From NCBI GenBank assembly GCA_023213395.1, contig CM041465.1:204917741-204981740 (forward strand): DNA of 64,000 nucleotides, in the 5' to 3' direction. The notes beneath the pieces are model-generated. The model was not told where the DNA came from. It saw only the letters and a list, made by a program, of their open reading frames with translations, and ran no database searches. Every line of letters starts with the position of its first letter. Position 1 is the stretch's first letter. Source of the stretch: Cycas panzhihuaensis (lineage: Eukaryota > Cycadophyta). This document shows positions 1 to 12,144 of this stretch, piece by piece. Both the position numbers and the translations under genes were made by a program.

Positions 1-179
1 TAACTAGTATCACCATTTGGATCATAAATAATGCCCCAACTATCTTCTTTATAGGCACCATAGGCTATACCTAAAAAGGTGAAGTTTATACAAGGGGAAA
101 AGATATTGAATGAAGTTTTATTAGTTCCAACTATTATTAATAAAGGGGACAATACATAAGAAAAAAAAACTACCCAAGT

Positions 180-1760
180 TGTGGTAGAAGGGAGCTAGGT
201 GGTTTATTAGATGGACATTCCAAACACCTCAATGCTAGTTGAGGTGGTTTCCTAAAACTTAGAAGGTATTGTAATTCAAGCAATAATGTCTAGTGAGAAA
301 GCTAGAAACTTGACACTTAGAGAAGTGAGATTTTCACTAGAGTAAGCTGAGATTGTACTTGATACAACACTTCTATAGCAGGTAATTAGAGTAGACTGAA
401 ACCCTTGCTTATGATGATATATAATAAAAGGATACATATACCTAAGAAGCCCCATAACCTAAGGAGATAATAAAACAATTGGTTTACTTTCCCTTATAAA
501 TACAAAATTAAGCATAATTATAGATGACACAATTATAGATAATAAATAGTATCCCTTAACAACACACACAAGCTGGCTAGATTTAAGGGGATGGAGAAGA
601 CCAATTATTTGCATTAGATCTCTAGGGTGAGGAGTAGATGAAGGCTTAAAGGTTAATTAAAAAAGAAGCCTAAGCACTAACCATTGATAAAACAACTAAA
701 AAAAACCTTTATTAGTGGAGAAACGAAGATGAAGTATTGCAAAAAACTATGGTCAAGGGTAAGAAGTAGGTAAAGATTATTTCATGGTCTATGCAGGATG
801 ACTTTACAATTGGACCTATAGAATTATACATGACCATTGAGGAGATTATAAGAGATAAGGTGAATTACCTCTAACCATGATTGCAATATATGATATAGGA
901 GAATGAAGAGTTAAGAATAGAGAATTTGGCCTCAAATACAAAGATGAATCACTTAACTCAACCATGGGAAAAGTTAGTTATGTAACTTTTATTATCTTGG
1001 GCTATAAAGGAAGTGGAGAAGATGTAGAGAAACATAATTGAGGATTAAAAGGATATGTAGGATATAGAAGTTATAATGGAAATATATATTGAATATGGCA
1101 AACAAATGGCTTCTAAGCTATAGGACTTTATAAACTAGCTATTGAATCTCAGGCATAGATAAACTAGAATTGAATTAATCTCTAATACAATATAAGCTAC
1201 CTTTAAGTAAGAGTTATAGGAGTCAAGCCCTTTTTATAGTTTTAAATAGAGGGTGGCCACACTTGGGGCTTAAGGTAGCCCAACAAGGTTATTTATTCAA
1301 AGGTGGCAACATATACTAGGTGTAAACATTACCAAGATTGGAAGAGTAGTAGGGGAGGTTAAGGAGCTAAAGAATGCTCTAGTTGAACCTTTATATTTTC
1401 ATCTACTCTCTCTAATAAAGGGGAACATTACCCTTTTCTTAGAGGAAGAGGAATTATTGAGTAAGGAGGAATTCATTAAAAAATTAGAAGTTGACACAAA
1501 AGAGGCCTTAGGTAAATTTACCTTTAATTAGGAAGTTGAGCCCAACAAGTAGGCTTTGCAGATAAATAATTGGGCATCCTAACACACATGCCTCTAAATT
1601 TTGATAAACATAAAAAAAGGTCAACTAATCATAATTAGAGTTGAAGTTTATAGGTATGGGGCTAATAGATAGCTAGTTAACCCATAATTGATCCCTTAAT
1701 TCAAGTAAGAATTAACAAACATAGAGGGAGGACCATCAATAAGTCAGTAAGTAGAGGTTA
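180..1760 (+). pseudogene. decayed unidentified reading frame
   Basis: No long ORF survives, but plus-strand translation gives a run of protein-like segments broken mainly by TAG and TAA. Examples are MSSEKARNLTLREVRFSLE near 290-340, DDFTIGPIELYMTIEEI near 800-850, ENEELRIENLASNTKMNHL near 900-960 and VGEVKELKNALVEPLYFHLL near 1345-1405. The composition is rich in E, K, L and I, suggesting a helical or coiled-coil protein. Several stops sit where glutamine would fit (CAG or CAA to TAG or TAA). I recognise no family. A retroelement Gag-like or accessory ORF is possible from the neighbourhood. The minus-strand frame at 24.7-26.0 kb has a similar style, but I could not align the two. Confidence 0.35.
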
Positions 1761-1882
1761 GCCTAGGGAACTAAGGGGTGGGCCCAATACTCATAAACTT
1801 AGATAATCAACATATTAGATTTTAAAAATTGGCCATTTAAGGAAGCAAATTAGTTGATCAAATAACATATCTACTTAAAATA

Positions 1883-2207
1883 TGTTAGGCGTAATACCCA
1901 ATTACATATCTATCCCTATTTTACACTCTCTCTAGTATTATTTATATTTTATATTTGAGGTCTTCTTGGGTTGTGTGCTATATAGAAATGTGTGCTAACC
2001 CACAAGAAGTTGATCATTGAGGGTTCTCACATATGTGGTGAGTTGTACTATAAGCATATACGTCATCTTTTTTCTACTTAGAAGTTTGATCATTCTTCCA
2101 TTTCATTGTGTTAACATGTATATGCTTCATCATTCATGTGCCTTATTGTTTATTCATTCACTCACCCACTTTGTTTATTATGTTCATAACTAATTTACAT
2201 TCAAACA
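1883..2207 (+). repeat. LTR, first copy of family A (325 bp)
   Basis: It starts TGTTAGG and ends TCAAACA, has the TG...CA form of an LTR, and is followed at once by a primer-binding site. A second copy of nearly the same length lies at 5711-6034 in the same orientation. AT-rich TATA-like sequence (TATTTATATTTTATATT) lies in the first quarter. The orientation is set by the downstream PBS. Confidence 0.75.
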
Positions 2208-2219
2208 TGGTATTAGAGC
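2208..2219 (+). other. primer-binding site, tRNA-iMet type
   Basis: TGGTATTAGAGC matches the common plant PBS TGGTATCAGAGC at 11 of 12 positions and abuts the LTR end. It would prime minus-strand DNA synthesis from initiator tRNA-Met. Confidence 0.7.
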
Positions 2220-5200
2220 TTCATCCTATTTTCCAACATTTGGTATTAGATCTGTAATTCTATTTTCCAACATTTAGTATTAAAGACCAAGATTCAATCC
2301 TTAAGGATAATGTTTTATAGCCTATTTTTTAGTTTTTTTTAGAGCTTTGTCTATGCTATGAGGAAATAATTATGTGCTTGATTAGTGAATTATTTTTTAT
2401 CCATTTAAAGGATTATTTCCAATATATTTGAAGCTTGATCCTATTGTATTTTATGCACATTTATAAGATTATTTTTACTATTATTTAAGATATATTTGGC
2501 GTAATTTAACCATTATTTTTAAGTCATTTTAAGGGATTATTTTGATGTTGTTATGAAGGTATTTTGTATCCTGTATAAAGTTGTTAAAATGACAATTTTT
2601 TTGATGTTATTATAAGGTTATTTTAAAGCCTATTTGGAGTTACAAAAAGGGTTATTTGAAGCCTATTTCAAAATAAGTATGAAGGTTATTTTTGAAGCTA
2701 CTAAATAAAACCTTTTTAAAGTGTTGCAGAAATTAAAGTAGAAAGACACCAATTGTAGGCTTGATCACCCTATAGATGATGTGACTCAGCTATCAAAAAA
2801 TAAAGATTTTATGATAGATTTTTAGCCTCAATCTAGAGGCCTTTATAAGTGTCCTATTATAAGTATCTTCTACTAGATTTGAGGCCCTAGAATATTGAAA
2901 AATATTTTGACTATTAGCTTATTCTTCATGCATGGTATTTGTACACCAAAAAATAAATCACACACATATGATACATGTGTCAATTTCTTCTAAGTCCTTT
3001 TTTCAAAAAAAAAAAAAAAAGCTTCTATGAGTGTCTAATAGATGTACATTTCTATATAAAAATATTATTGAGTGTTTATGGTATAGTCTCTTAGAGCCTA
3101 TAAGTTTTGTCCTTCATTTTCCTACTTCAGTGTTTATGGGAGTCATATTATTTTTTGTTAACCAACTTGTGCCAGTTCTACAAAGGGATAATTTGCTTGG
3201 TTATCATCGTTTATATCTCAAATATTTGTCTATGGTTTGTTTTATTATATGGAGCGCTAGCTAATCTTGCTTTATCTACTTATGTTAGTCCATGATAGGG
3301 CTATCCACCTCCTTTTATGTAGTCAATTAATAAAGGCATTTGAGGCCCTAACCATTTATATAATATTGGTACTAAACCTATTGACTTTAACCCATTATAT
3401 CTTTGTCTTTGACATGTTTTAAAGTTGAGTTTCATTATCTTTTAAAGCCTCAAGTGCCATTCAGTCTATTACAAGTCTACATGTCACATATGTGTCTTAA
3501 TTATAATGTGTGAGGAAATATTTTGATCCTTATTAACCAGTCCCATTACCCTTACTTGTTGTTGAAGAATACTTAGATGTAAAAACCCCATACACTTGAA
3601 CTTACAATGAGAAGTTGATGGCCGATATATATAATAATGAAGACACCTCAAGAAACAAATCACTCTCCTTTGAATGGAATATCTACCTTCGAATCTGAGC
3701 CACCTACCCACATGGACAACCATCGTGCCAGTTTGGAAAAAAGCAATTGCCAAGAAGATGAAGGGAAAATCCTTACCATTCTCTGTAAGTAAGGTGTAGG
3801 GGGGAGTGATGAGATTGAATAATGAATTGTGTGCTTCTACTTACTACATACTAGTATGAAGGCACCAATAAGTAGGTACAAAATAGTTACAATTATTAAT
3901 CAACTCTATTATACACTTACTCCATAACATATAATGGTCCATCAATGGAGGAAAAAACCATAATCATTCTATTAATAATGGATTGCGTCTGGTTCTCTCA
4001 CAACTAGATGTTAACCCAAAGCAATGCACAGAGCCTTTTCCAAACATAATACACAACAAGTATTTAATAATGCACAGGCGTATGGTACTCTATGATTAGG
4101 AATTACCCATATGCACACACACATTCCCAAAAAACTTCTATATTTATTCCTTTTCCACATCTTGGAAGTAATTACAATTCTATGGTTGGTTATAATCGCT
4201 CCCACCCAAAATATTGACTTCTAATCATTGATTGCTTCCTAATGTGATCACTTTATTTTTCATTACAGTCACCTAGTTATAACCATCTTCTATCAATCAC
4301 TATGATTTCTCAGCACACACAAATACCTAAGGTTTGTCCAAAATAAACAACAAAGGAAGATAAATAATGTAGGAAAGAAATTTCCCCTCACTGGCAAAGC
4401 CGCATGCATTGAGCCACAATAGGATTAACATAGTCAATCAAAGTGGTAAGTAACACAAGCAGTTAAACCACCTCCAATTCTTGTAAGAGTGATAATGATG
4501 AAAAGATAAATTCAAAACCCTAATACAATGCCATTTTTTGGAAAATTAAAAAAAAAGTTTAAAGTTCAAAACTAAATTTAATTATTTTTTATGGTGATTT
4601 CAAATCTACACAGATGTTAAATTCATTAGGTGAGATTTGATTTTTTTCACAAAATCAAAATTTTATTTAATTAAATTTGATATTTGTTGAAGTCTACAAC
4701 CCTCTTTACATTAGCCCCATGGTCATATGAAGCCATCTATAGGACCACTCACTAGTCAACAAAAGGGGATAAACTCCTAATTTTTTTTTTTAGGAGTCAT
4801 TGTCAATGTTTTGACTATAACTTGAGCAAACAAGCTCCTTTTTTAATCTCATTAGTTGTGTTAGGTTTCTGACTTATTTTAGCAGTGCACTTGATATCAT
4901 TTAGAGTTGATATGATGTAGATATTTTAACTCAAAGTTAAAAGTTTTTTTTAAACATTATTTTTCATCATTTTTTTAGCATTTTAAAACATAAACATATA
5001 TTTGCTAAGGTTCCATATCATTTATTATAATTTATTTTATATATATATATATTTTAGGCTTTAAAGAACCCATATTTATAAAAAGATCATTAAAATTTAT
5101 CATTTGAGAGAGTCATTCACAATGTATTTGAGTCACATATTCTTTTAGTCATATTTATAACATTTATTATTGGATATTTTAGCCTATAGTGGCATGTTAT

Positions 5201-5710
5201 AGCCCATAAAAGCATGATTATAGTCCAGTGAGGCATGATTTAGAGCCTATAATGGCATGTAATAGCCCATTAAGGCATGATTTATAACCCATAGAGGTAA
5301 ATTTGAGGCCATAGTGCCATTATAAAGCCTTAGAGCCATTTGTTTTTAGTTGTTATAATCAAAGAAGCTACTTGTTTTGTCCCAATGTAAGTAGGAAGTG
5401 GGATCTCTTTTTTCAACTACTCTTCCATATTTCTTCATCAACTTACTGTTCAACCACGTAAAATGGCATGTTCTTAGGGTATAGTTGATTTGGCATTGAT
5501 TGTACTACATACATGAAAGAATATCATATTTAACCAATAGGCACAATGACTAGTTACCCATGTGGTCTAGCAGATGAAGTGTACTTTATTTAGATATCAG
5601 TAACAAATTATATCATTGCAGAAGCTTATGTTCATGCATTTATTTTAAAACACATATTTGTATCTTTGATGTGATATTTCATTTTTTGTAATTATCTATT
5701 ATAGGAAGGA
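2220..5710 (+). other. non-coding interior between the two family A LTRs
   Basis: About 3.5 kb of AT-rich DNA with no recognisable Gag or Pol domain. It contains an A-run near 3008-3020, an AT dinucleotide run near 5039-5053 and a purine-rich tract at about 3790-3800 (GTAGGGGGGAG) that could be an old polypurine tract followed by TGATGAG. Short coding-like patches occur on the plus strand near 3590-3790 (for example HTLELTMRS and NGISTFESEPPTHMDN), but no family is recognisable. It could be a non-autonomous interior or unrelated DNA between two LTR insertions. Confidence 0.4.
5165..5340 (+). repeat. degenerate short tandem repeat, unit about 22-25 bp
   Basis: A phrase close to GCATGATTATAGCCCATAGA recurs about seven times with mismatches (ATGTTATAGCCCATAAAAGC, ATGTAATAGCCCATTAAGGC, ATGATTTATAACCCATAGAGG and others). 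The copies are diverged, so the array is old. No function is visible. Confidence 0.55.
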
Positions 5711-6034
5711 TGTTAGGTGTAATACCCATTTGCATATCTATCTCTATTTACACTCTCTTTAAGATTATTTGTATTTTATATTTAAGGTCTTCTTGAGTTG
5801 TGTTCTACATGGAAATATGTGCTAGCCCATAACAAGTTGATCATTGAGGGTTCTCACATATGTGGTGAGCTATACTATAAGTATGCACATCATCTTCTTT
5901 CTAATTAGAAGTTTGGACATTCTCTTATTTCACTGTGTTAACATGTATACGCTTCATTATTCTTGTACCTTATTATTTATTTATTCACTTACCAATTTTG
6001 TCTATTATGTTTATAGCTAATTTACATTCCAACA
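5711..6034 (+). repeat. LTR, second copy of family A (324 bp)
   Basis: It begins TGTTAGG and ends TTCCAACA and aligns with 1883-2207 over its whole length with scattered substitutions. Unlike a normal 3' LTR it is itself followed by PBS-like sequence (TGGCATCATAAC) and about 50 bp of the same leader that follows the first LTR. The two copies are therefore not simply the ends of one element: either two insertions or a recombined LTR-interior-LTR array. Confidence 0.7.
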
Positions 6035-7490
6035 TGGCATCATAACTTCATCCTATTTTCCAACATTTGGTATCATATATGTGATTTATTTTCTAACAAA
6101 ATTAATGCACCTATTACTACTTTGTCAACCATAAATAAGCAAAGTAATTCAAATGTAAATGGATAAGAAGCAAATTCATGTTGTGTATACCAACCACCCT
6201 CATTATTTACCAACAAATTAGTTGGATGTATTAATACCTCAACCTCTGGTAGATGAGTATGGAGGGATGTAAAAAGAAAAAAGATAAATAAATAAAGACT
6301 AAACTCTTATTTAGCCTTACTAGTATACTCTACCATCTAAAGTTTTATTTCCTTCCTTCCCCCTATTCAATCCTACATTAATCTAATTGTAGGATCTAAT
6401 GGTATGTTATCTCTCTCAAGTATACATTTAGCATAAGTAAACCCATGTGAAAATCTTAGGTCATAAGTAGAAGCTCAAAGATGTAGAAAATTAATGTGTA
6501 CACATTCAATAAAAGAATTGAGAAAAAACTCAAACTAATTATTCTTAAATAAGGTCGAATATGTAGATATAAATAACCATAATCAAAGTTATTACACAAC
6601 ATAATATCAACCACGTAACAACTTAAGCCACTAATTAAACGTTAGATAAATTCCTAATGAGCCCTTTTACATAATTAAACATTTGTACTCTAACATTCTT
6701 ATGTAATGTTTAATTTTATAACATCAAAAAAACTATACCAATCTAATTACCTATTCGAGAAAATAACCCCTATTACTCTAACACATCATCAACTAAATTA
6801 TATTACTTCATTTGATTTTGCTTATGCTTCATTCTTGAAAATGTTGTTGATGCCCCTATAACGGTGTCATTATCTACTAGAACACATTAGTAACTAGCAT
6901 CTATAATTACCAACATTCTAGGAAATCCCTTCACATATGCAATTTACCAACAATTTATTAGATCTTCTTCTGGGTTTCTTCTTAACCTTTTAAAGTCACA
7001 CTAACTAATGTATATCTTAAGAGTAATCCAAATAACTTAACTAAATAGATACCGACCCATGAATAACTCAAGCACAACACAAGAGTAACTATAATGTTGA
7101 TCTTGCCTCTTATTTTATAAAATTTAGCATTGAATATTTGACTGAAATACAATTAACAATACTATCAACAACTTCTTTAAGGTAAAACATATAACAACAA
7201 ATAACCCTTTACTTAGGGTTTATTACATAGGTTTACATTTTAGACAATACCTTGACTATCATAACCAAACTTAAAAAACACAATTCTTGCTAACATAGGG
7301 GTTATGGAAAACTTCAAGCTATATATAACTACAATCATCTCTTACTTCTCAAGTTCTTAATTTTAAAAAGAATATAACCATTAACTTTAGTTAAGAGTTT
7401 TGTATTTTGAATCTATTTTGTTCGTGGATTTTTGGGTGTGGTAGATGTGACTAGTTAGGTTTTATTCATTGGTAGGGTTTGATTTAGTTC
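6035..7490. other. AT-rich DNA without a gene
   Basis: After about 50 bp of leader homology, the sequence shows no domain, LTR end or repeat that I can support on either strand. Confidence 0.5.
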
Positions 7491-8110
7491 TTGCCTATGG
7501 ATGCTTTAGATTCATCCTCCCATAAGGAAGGTGAGTCCTTACCCCTGCATCCTATACAAGTAATGAGGGAGAAGAAGTGGCCCATCACACAAGGTGCCTT
7601 TATTAAGTCTAAGATGTGTAATCCTTATATTATGCTTAACTCAAGTATTTTCTTTAAGGATTTTAGTTCTTTAGCTATGGGAGGAATGATTTATCTATTT
7701 TTTAACCTCTAGTTAATTTTGAAAGGTTTGAACTTGTGGATTTATACCAACTAGGTTCCTCTTATCTCTCAGGAACCTAAAATTTATAACATAAGTAGTG
7801 GATTGTTCATTATTATATTCAAAAGTGCTCATGGTAAGGATATAATCTTAAAAAGGGGCCCTTAGTTTATGGCACATAGTGCCCTATTCATGAAATATTA
7901 GAACCCATATTTTGACTCAAGGCAAGAAATTTCAAACACCTTTCTTAAGTGGGACAAGCTAACTTTCCTTCCTTTATATTTATGGAGTGAGAAATCCTTT
8001 GAGGCTAATGGATTATCCATTAGGCAATTTTTAAGGATAGTAGAGGTAACCACCTAATAAAGGGTCATATCATTTACACACGTATATGTTTGTTGAAGCT
8101 AGAAGATAGA
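7491..8110 (+). pseudogene. DUF4283-like retroelement protein remnant
   Basis: An open stretch from ATG 7491 gives 73 codons (MPMDALDSSSHKEGESLP at the N-terminus). It is followed, after a stop near 7710, by about 110 codons resembling the plant DUF4283 domain: GLFIIIFKSAHGKDIILKRG, then a stop where tryptophan is usual, FDSRQEISNTFLKWDKL, and FLPLYLWSEKSFEANGLSI. DUF4283 proteins are found with zinc knuckles in plant LINE-type elements and related genes. At least three in-frame stops interrupt it, two of them TAG in place of TGG. No reverse transcriptase follows: the next sequence is the opposite-strand copia fragment. The assignment rests on remembered family pattern only. Confidence 0.5.
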
Positions 8111-8397
8111 GTAGGTTGCATAAGTTTAAGCCATTGTTATAAGAATTAGTCAATCTCCAAATAATAAGGGTAGTATTAAAAAACATCAAGGAGGTACTCC
8201 CCATGTATAAATAGAATTTGGGGAGGTGGGAGACTGCCTCAACCTAACATTAATGGAAAATTCAAAAAATAATAAAATAAACCACAAAACTTACCTTGTC
8301 AGTTAGCGGGCGACTTGAGGTAGCTCCTGTTCGGCTGGTGGTGGCCCACAACTTCCTGAGGTGCCTCTTGCACATTTGTCTAAATAATGGACATTAT
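8111..8397 (-). repeat. probable 3' LTR remnant of Copia-1
   Basis: It lies just downstream, on the minus strand, of a polypurine tract that follows Copia-1 pol. Minus-strand TATA-like sequence (CTATTTATACATGGGG) is near 8202-8217. Its far end and its partner LTR are not identifiable, so the boundaries are approximate. Confidence 0.4.
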
Positions 8398-8414
8398 TCA
8401 TTCTCCCCCATAAT
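8398..8414 (-). other. polypurine tract of Copia-1
   Basis: On the minus strand it reads CATTATGGGGGAGAATG, the usual form of a copia plus-strand primer, just after the RNase H coding end. Confidence 0.65.
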
Positions 8415-8419
8415 GTCCA

Positions 8420-9838
8420 TTGTGTAATACTCCAAGTTTGTCTCTGAACTTATGGAACTTGATTTTCCTAATGGCTTTGTGAAGATATCAGTTGTTTAGT
8501 CTTCTATGCTATAATATACCAACTGAATCTCACCTATTTAGACTAATTCTCAATTGAAGTGATGTTGGGTTTCAATGTGCTTAGTTCTACCATAAAAGAT
8601 TAGATTCTGAGACATCTAAATGGTGCTTTGATTGTCACACCAAATCTTAGTTGGCCCTTTTTGTTCCATCTAAAGATCTTAAAGGAGTCGTCGTAACCAT
8701 GCTATTTCACATGCCCCTAAATCTACTGCTTTGTACTCTGCTTCTATTGTAGATAGGGAAATCGTATTATGTTTCTTAGTACTCCATGTTATAACTATTA
8801 AACCCAAATTGAATGTATATCCTGAAGTAGATTTCCTATCATCAATATCTCTTGCCTAATATGAATCTGTATATGCAGTTAACCTAAAGTTTAGTGAAGT
8901 TTTATAATGCAACCCATATTCTATTATACCATTTAAGTATCATAAGATCCTCTTGGTTGCTTGCCAATAAGTGGACTTGGGATCTTACATGAATCTTGAC
9001 ACTACACTGACTGCATATATAATGTTTGGCCATGTTGATGTTAAATAAATCATGCCACTAATTAATTATTTATATAGTGTAAGATCCACTCGTGCAGAAT
9101 CATCAAGTTTAGATAGCTTGATCCCAACTTCAACAGGTGTGGCTAGGGCTTTACAATCATTTATCTTGAGCTTTTGGAGTAAGTCCAAGATATACTTTCT
9201 TTGGGAAATGAAAATACCATCTTCATCTTGCCACACTTCCACACCTAAGAAGTAATGCATCAAGCCCAAATCTATCATTTCAAACTCCTTACATATATCT
9301 TCCTTAAATTTCTATGAAAGATGGGAGTCATTTCTTGTGTAGACAAGATCATCTACATAAAGTCCCACTATTAGGATGGAGTCTCATTTGATCTTGATGT
9401 ATAAATTTAGATCTGATTGGGTTCTTTCAAATCCTTGGTCTCTAAAGTATTTATCGATTTGGGAGCACCATGCCCTGGGTGCTTGTTTTAGTCTATAAAG
9501 TGTCTTTTTTAGCTTGTAGACTTTGTCTTCTTTCTCCCTGACTTTGAAACCTTTAGGCTAATGGACATAAATGTCTTCTTCAATATACCCATTAAGAAAT
9601 GCACTTTTAACATCCATTTGGTAAACATCCCATCTCTTTTGGGTAGCCAAACTCAACATCATGTAAACAGTCTCTATGCATGCAACATGAGCAAATCTAA
9701 ACTTTTGCTACGAGTTTGGCATTATGTTTATTAATTGATCCATCAAATCTAAACTTGGTCTTATAAGCCCATTTGGTACCAATGGTCTTTTTATTGGGAG
9801 GAAGGTCAACTAGTTCCCATGTATCATTTTTTAAACTT
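8420..9838 (-). pseudogene. Copia-1 fragment: reverse transcriptase and RNase H
   Basis: Minus-strand translation gives the C-terminal half of a Ty1/copia Pol. In order from 9838 down: WELVDLPPNKKTIGTKWAYK near 9760-9830, the RT catalytic motif YVDDLVYT near 9335-9360, MIDLGLMHYFLGVEVW (open segment 9066-9278), then RNase H with DDRKSTSGYTF near 8830, STIEAEYKAVDLGACE near 8730, GRTKHIETQHHF near 8560 and the terminal TKPLGK near 8450. Many stops and frameshifts make it non-functional. Gag, protease and integrase are missing: at about 9838 the sequence passes directly into the RNase H end of Copia-2. Confidence 0.85.
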
Positions 9839-11500
9839 CACCTTTTGCAGTGGTTTGGTGAAGATATCGACCACTTGATCTGCTGTGGGGCAGTATTCTA
9901 GTTAAATTATGCCGTCATGAACGAGTTCTCTAATCCTGTGGACTTTCGTACTTATGTATTTGGTACAATCGTAAAATACAGGATTTTTTGCCATGCAAAT
10001 TACTGATTGATTATCCATATGAAGACTCATAGGACTTGCTTGGGTGATATTCAATGTTTCCAATAATTTTCTCAGCCATATCACCTCTTTATTGGTCTAA
10101 GAAGAAGCAATGTATTCAACTTCGATAGTTGAATCTGCAACTATCTTCTGCCATTTAGATCTCCATGATATTGGTGTTGTTCCAAGAAATGTTACATACC
10201 CAGATGTAGATCTTCATGTATCTTTATCTCCTGCAAAGTCTGAGTCTGTGTATGTACAAAGCTTGAGGTCTGAATTAGGTTCATACAATAGACCATATTT
10301 GCTGGTCATCTTAAGGTATCTCAACACTCTCACTGTTGTTTGCTAATGATTCTGCTTAGGATTTATCATATAACAAGCAAGAATGCTGACAGAGTGTGCA
10401 ATATCTGGCCTTGTATTAGTAGTGTAGATAAGACTACCTACAAGTTTCCTGTAGAGTGTTGTGTCTGCCTCCCTAGTGTTACCTTTAGCTGAGAGTTTAG
10501 TATTAGGGTCCATAGGTAACATCACCGATCGAGCATCTTCTAACTGAAACTTGGTTAGAAGATCATTTATGTATTTTTCTTGAGAGAGAAAAAAATTTTC
10601 ATTCTTTTATATTACTTCAATTCCCAAGTAATATTTCATCAAACTGAGGTCAGACAATTCGAATGTTTTGCCAAGGTCTTTTTTTAGCTAGCTTATTGTC
10701 TATTCACTATTACCTGTTACTAGCATGTCATCTATAAAGATTATGAGATAAGTGACTTTATCCTTATGGTGCTTGATAAACAACGTTGCATCAATATCTT
10801 GGCAGTCACAAACCTCGTATCCAAGTTGCCTCATTCTTTTAGACAACTTAGCAAACTAAACATGAGAGGCTTGTTTAAGGCCATACAAGGACTTTTTAAG
10901 CCTACAAACCTTATGCTCTTAACCTTCGATCTCATATCCTTCTAGTTGAGCCACGTAAATTTCTTCTTCAAGATCTCCATTGAGAAACGTGGTCTTAATA
11001 TTGAGTTGGTGGATTTTCCAACCCTGTTGAGCAGCCAAGGCCATAAGAGTTCTAATTGTAGGCCACTTGGTTATAGGTGCAAAGACTTCAGTGTAGTCGA
11101 TGCCTTCCCTTTATATAAATCCTTTAGCTACTAGCCTTGCCTTATGTTTTTCAAGGGTGACGTTTGATCTATATTTATTTTTAAACACCCATTTATTTTG
11201 AACTACCTTTCTGCCAAGTGGTAGATCAATGAGCTCCCATGTATCATTCTTGATAAGAGATTGGTACTCTTTATTCATGGCATTTCTATAAGTTGTATGC
11301 TTTACAACTTCTTAGTACGTTAAGGGCTCTTCATTAAGAGTAAGGTACAGTTCTGTTAGTTTAAGCTCAGTATATAATGATTCCTGCATCCTTGCTCTAT
11401 GGGCACTTTGAGTGCCAGTTTTGCCCACCTCATCTGGTCGTATATCCTTATTGAGTTGGTGGGCTTCTCGAGATCCTCGAGTTGGGAATGATGTCCTCAT
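9839..11500 (-). pseudogene. Copia-2 reverse transcriptase and RNase H
   Basis: The RT palm is broken by stops. The catalytic motif near 10715-10745 reads FIDDMLVTG rather than the usual YVDD. RT tail segment 10343-10525 contains LYRKLVGSLIYTTNTRPDIA, a copia hallmark. The RNase H end at 9902-10084 contains MDNQSVICMAKNPVF and TKVHRIRELVHDGI, followed by TKPLQKVK at about 9840. The upstream part near 11240-11330 holds the segment preceding RT. It would copy element RNA into DNA in cytoplasmic particles, but it is inactive here. Confidence 0.8.
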
Positions 11501-12144
11501 TTTCCTAACTTCTTAGTTCTCATCATATTCATTAAAATGATTATTTTATGAGGAGGATGTTAATGCACCTGAGGAAGATGGTCCTTCTACCACTGTTTTG
11601 CCTTTGTCAACTGAAGGTGGAGAGGATGATTCTTCTATAATGGATTTGCCTTTGTCAACTATACTATCTTCAAAAGATGGTGTTGGATGTGCACTCATCG
11701 GTTCAGGGTCACAACTTATATCCTCCAAGGCTCTATTATTGGCTTCCAACATTTGGAGTAATTTATGTTTGTCCCCCCCTTCCCAAATTTTGGAATCTGA
11801 ATATCATACTTGATAATATTATTATAGCGACATGAGGGTACTTTGGAGTCTAGTTTAAGTAACTGATCCTCTATCTCCGCAAAAATGACATCTCTGGTAA
11901 CGATGATATTTTGTTGTGAAGGTATGAAGACCTTATACCCTTTCTTATCCATAGGGTATCCAACAAAGATGCCTTTAAGTGCCCTTGGTTGGAGTTTATT
12001 TTGATCTTCATCCAGAATGTGGGCATAGCATGTAGAGCCAAAAATTTTAAAGTAATGAACAATGGGGGCTTGTCCTAACCACTTTTTATTATGTGATTGT
12101 ACTTCCTTTGATGGGCTAATAGCATTGACACAATAAACAATTGT

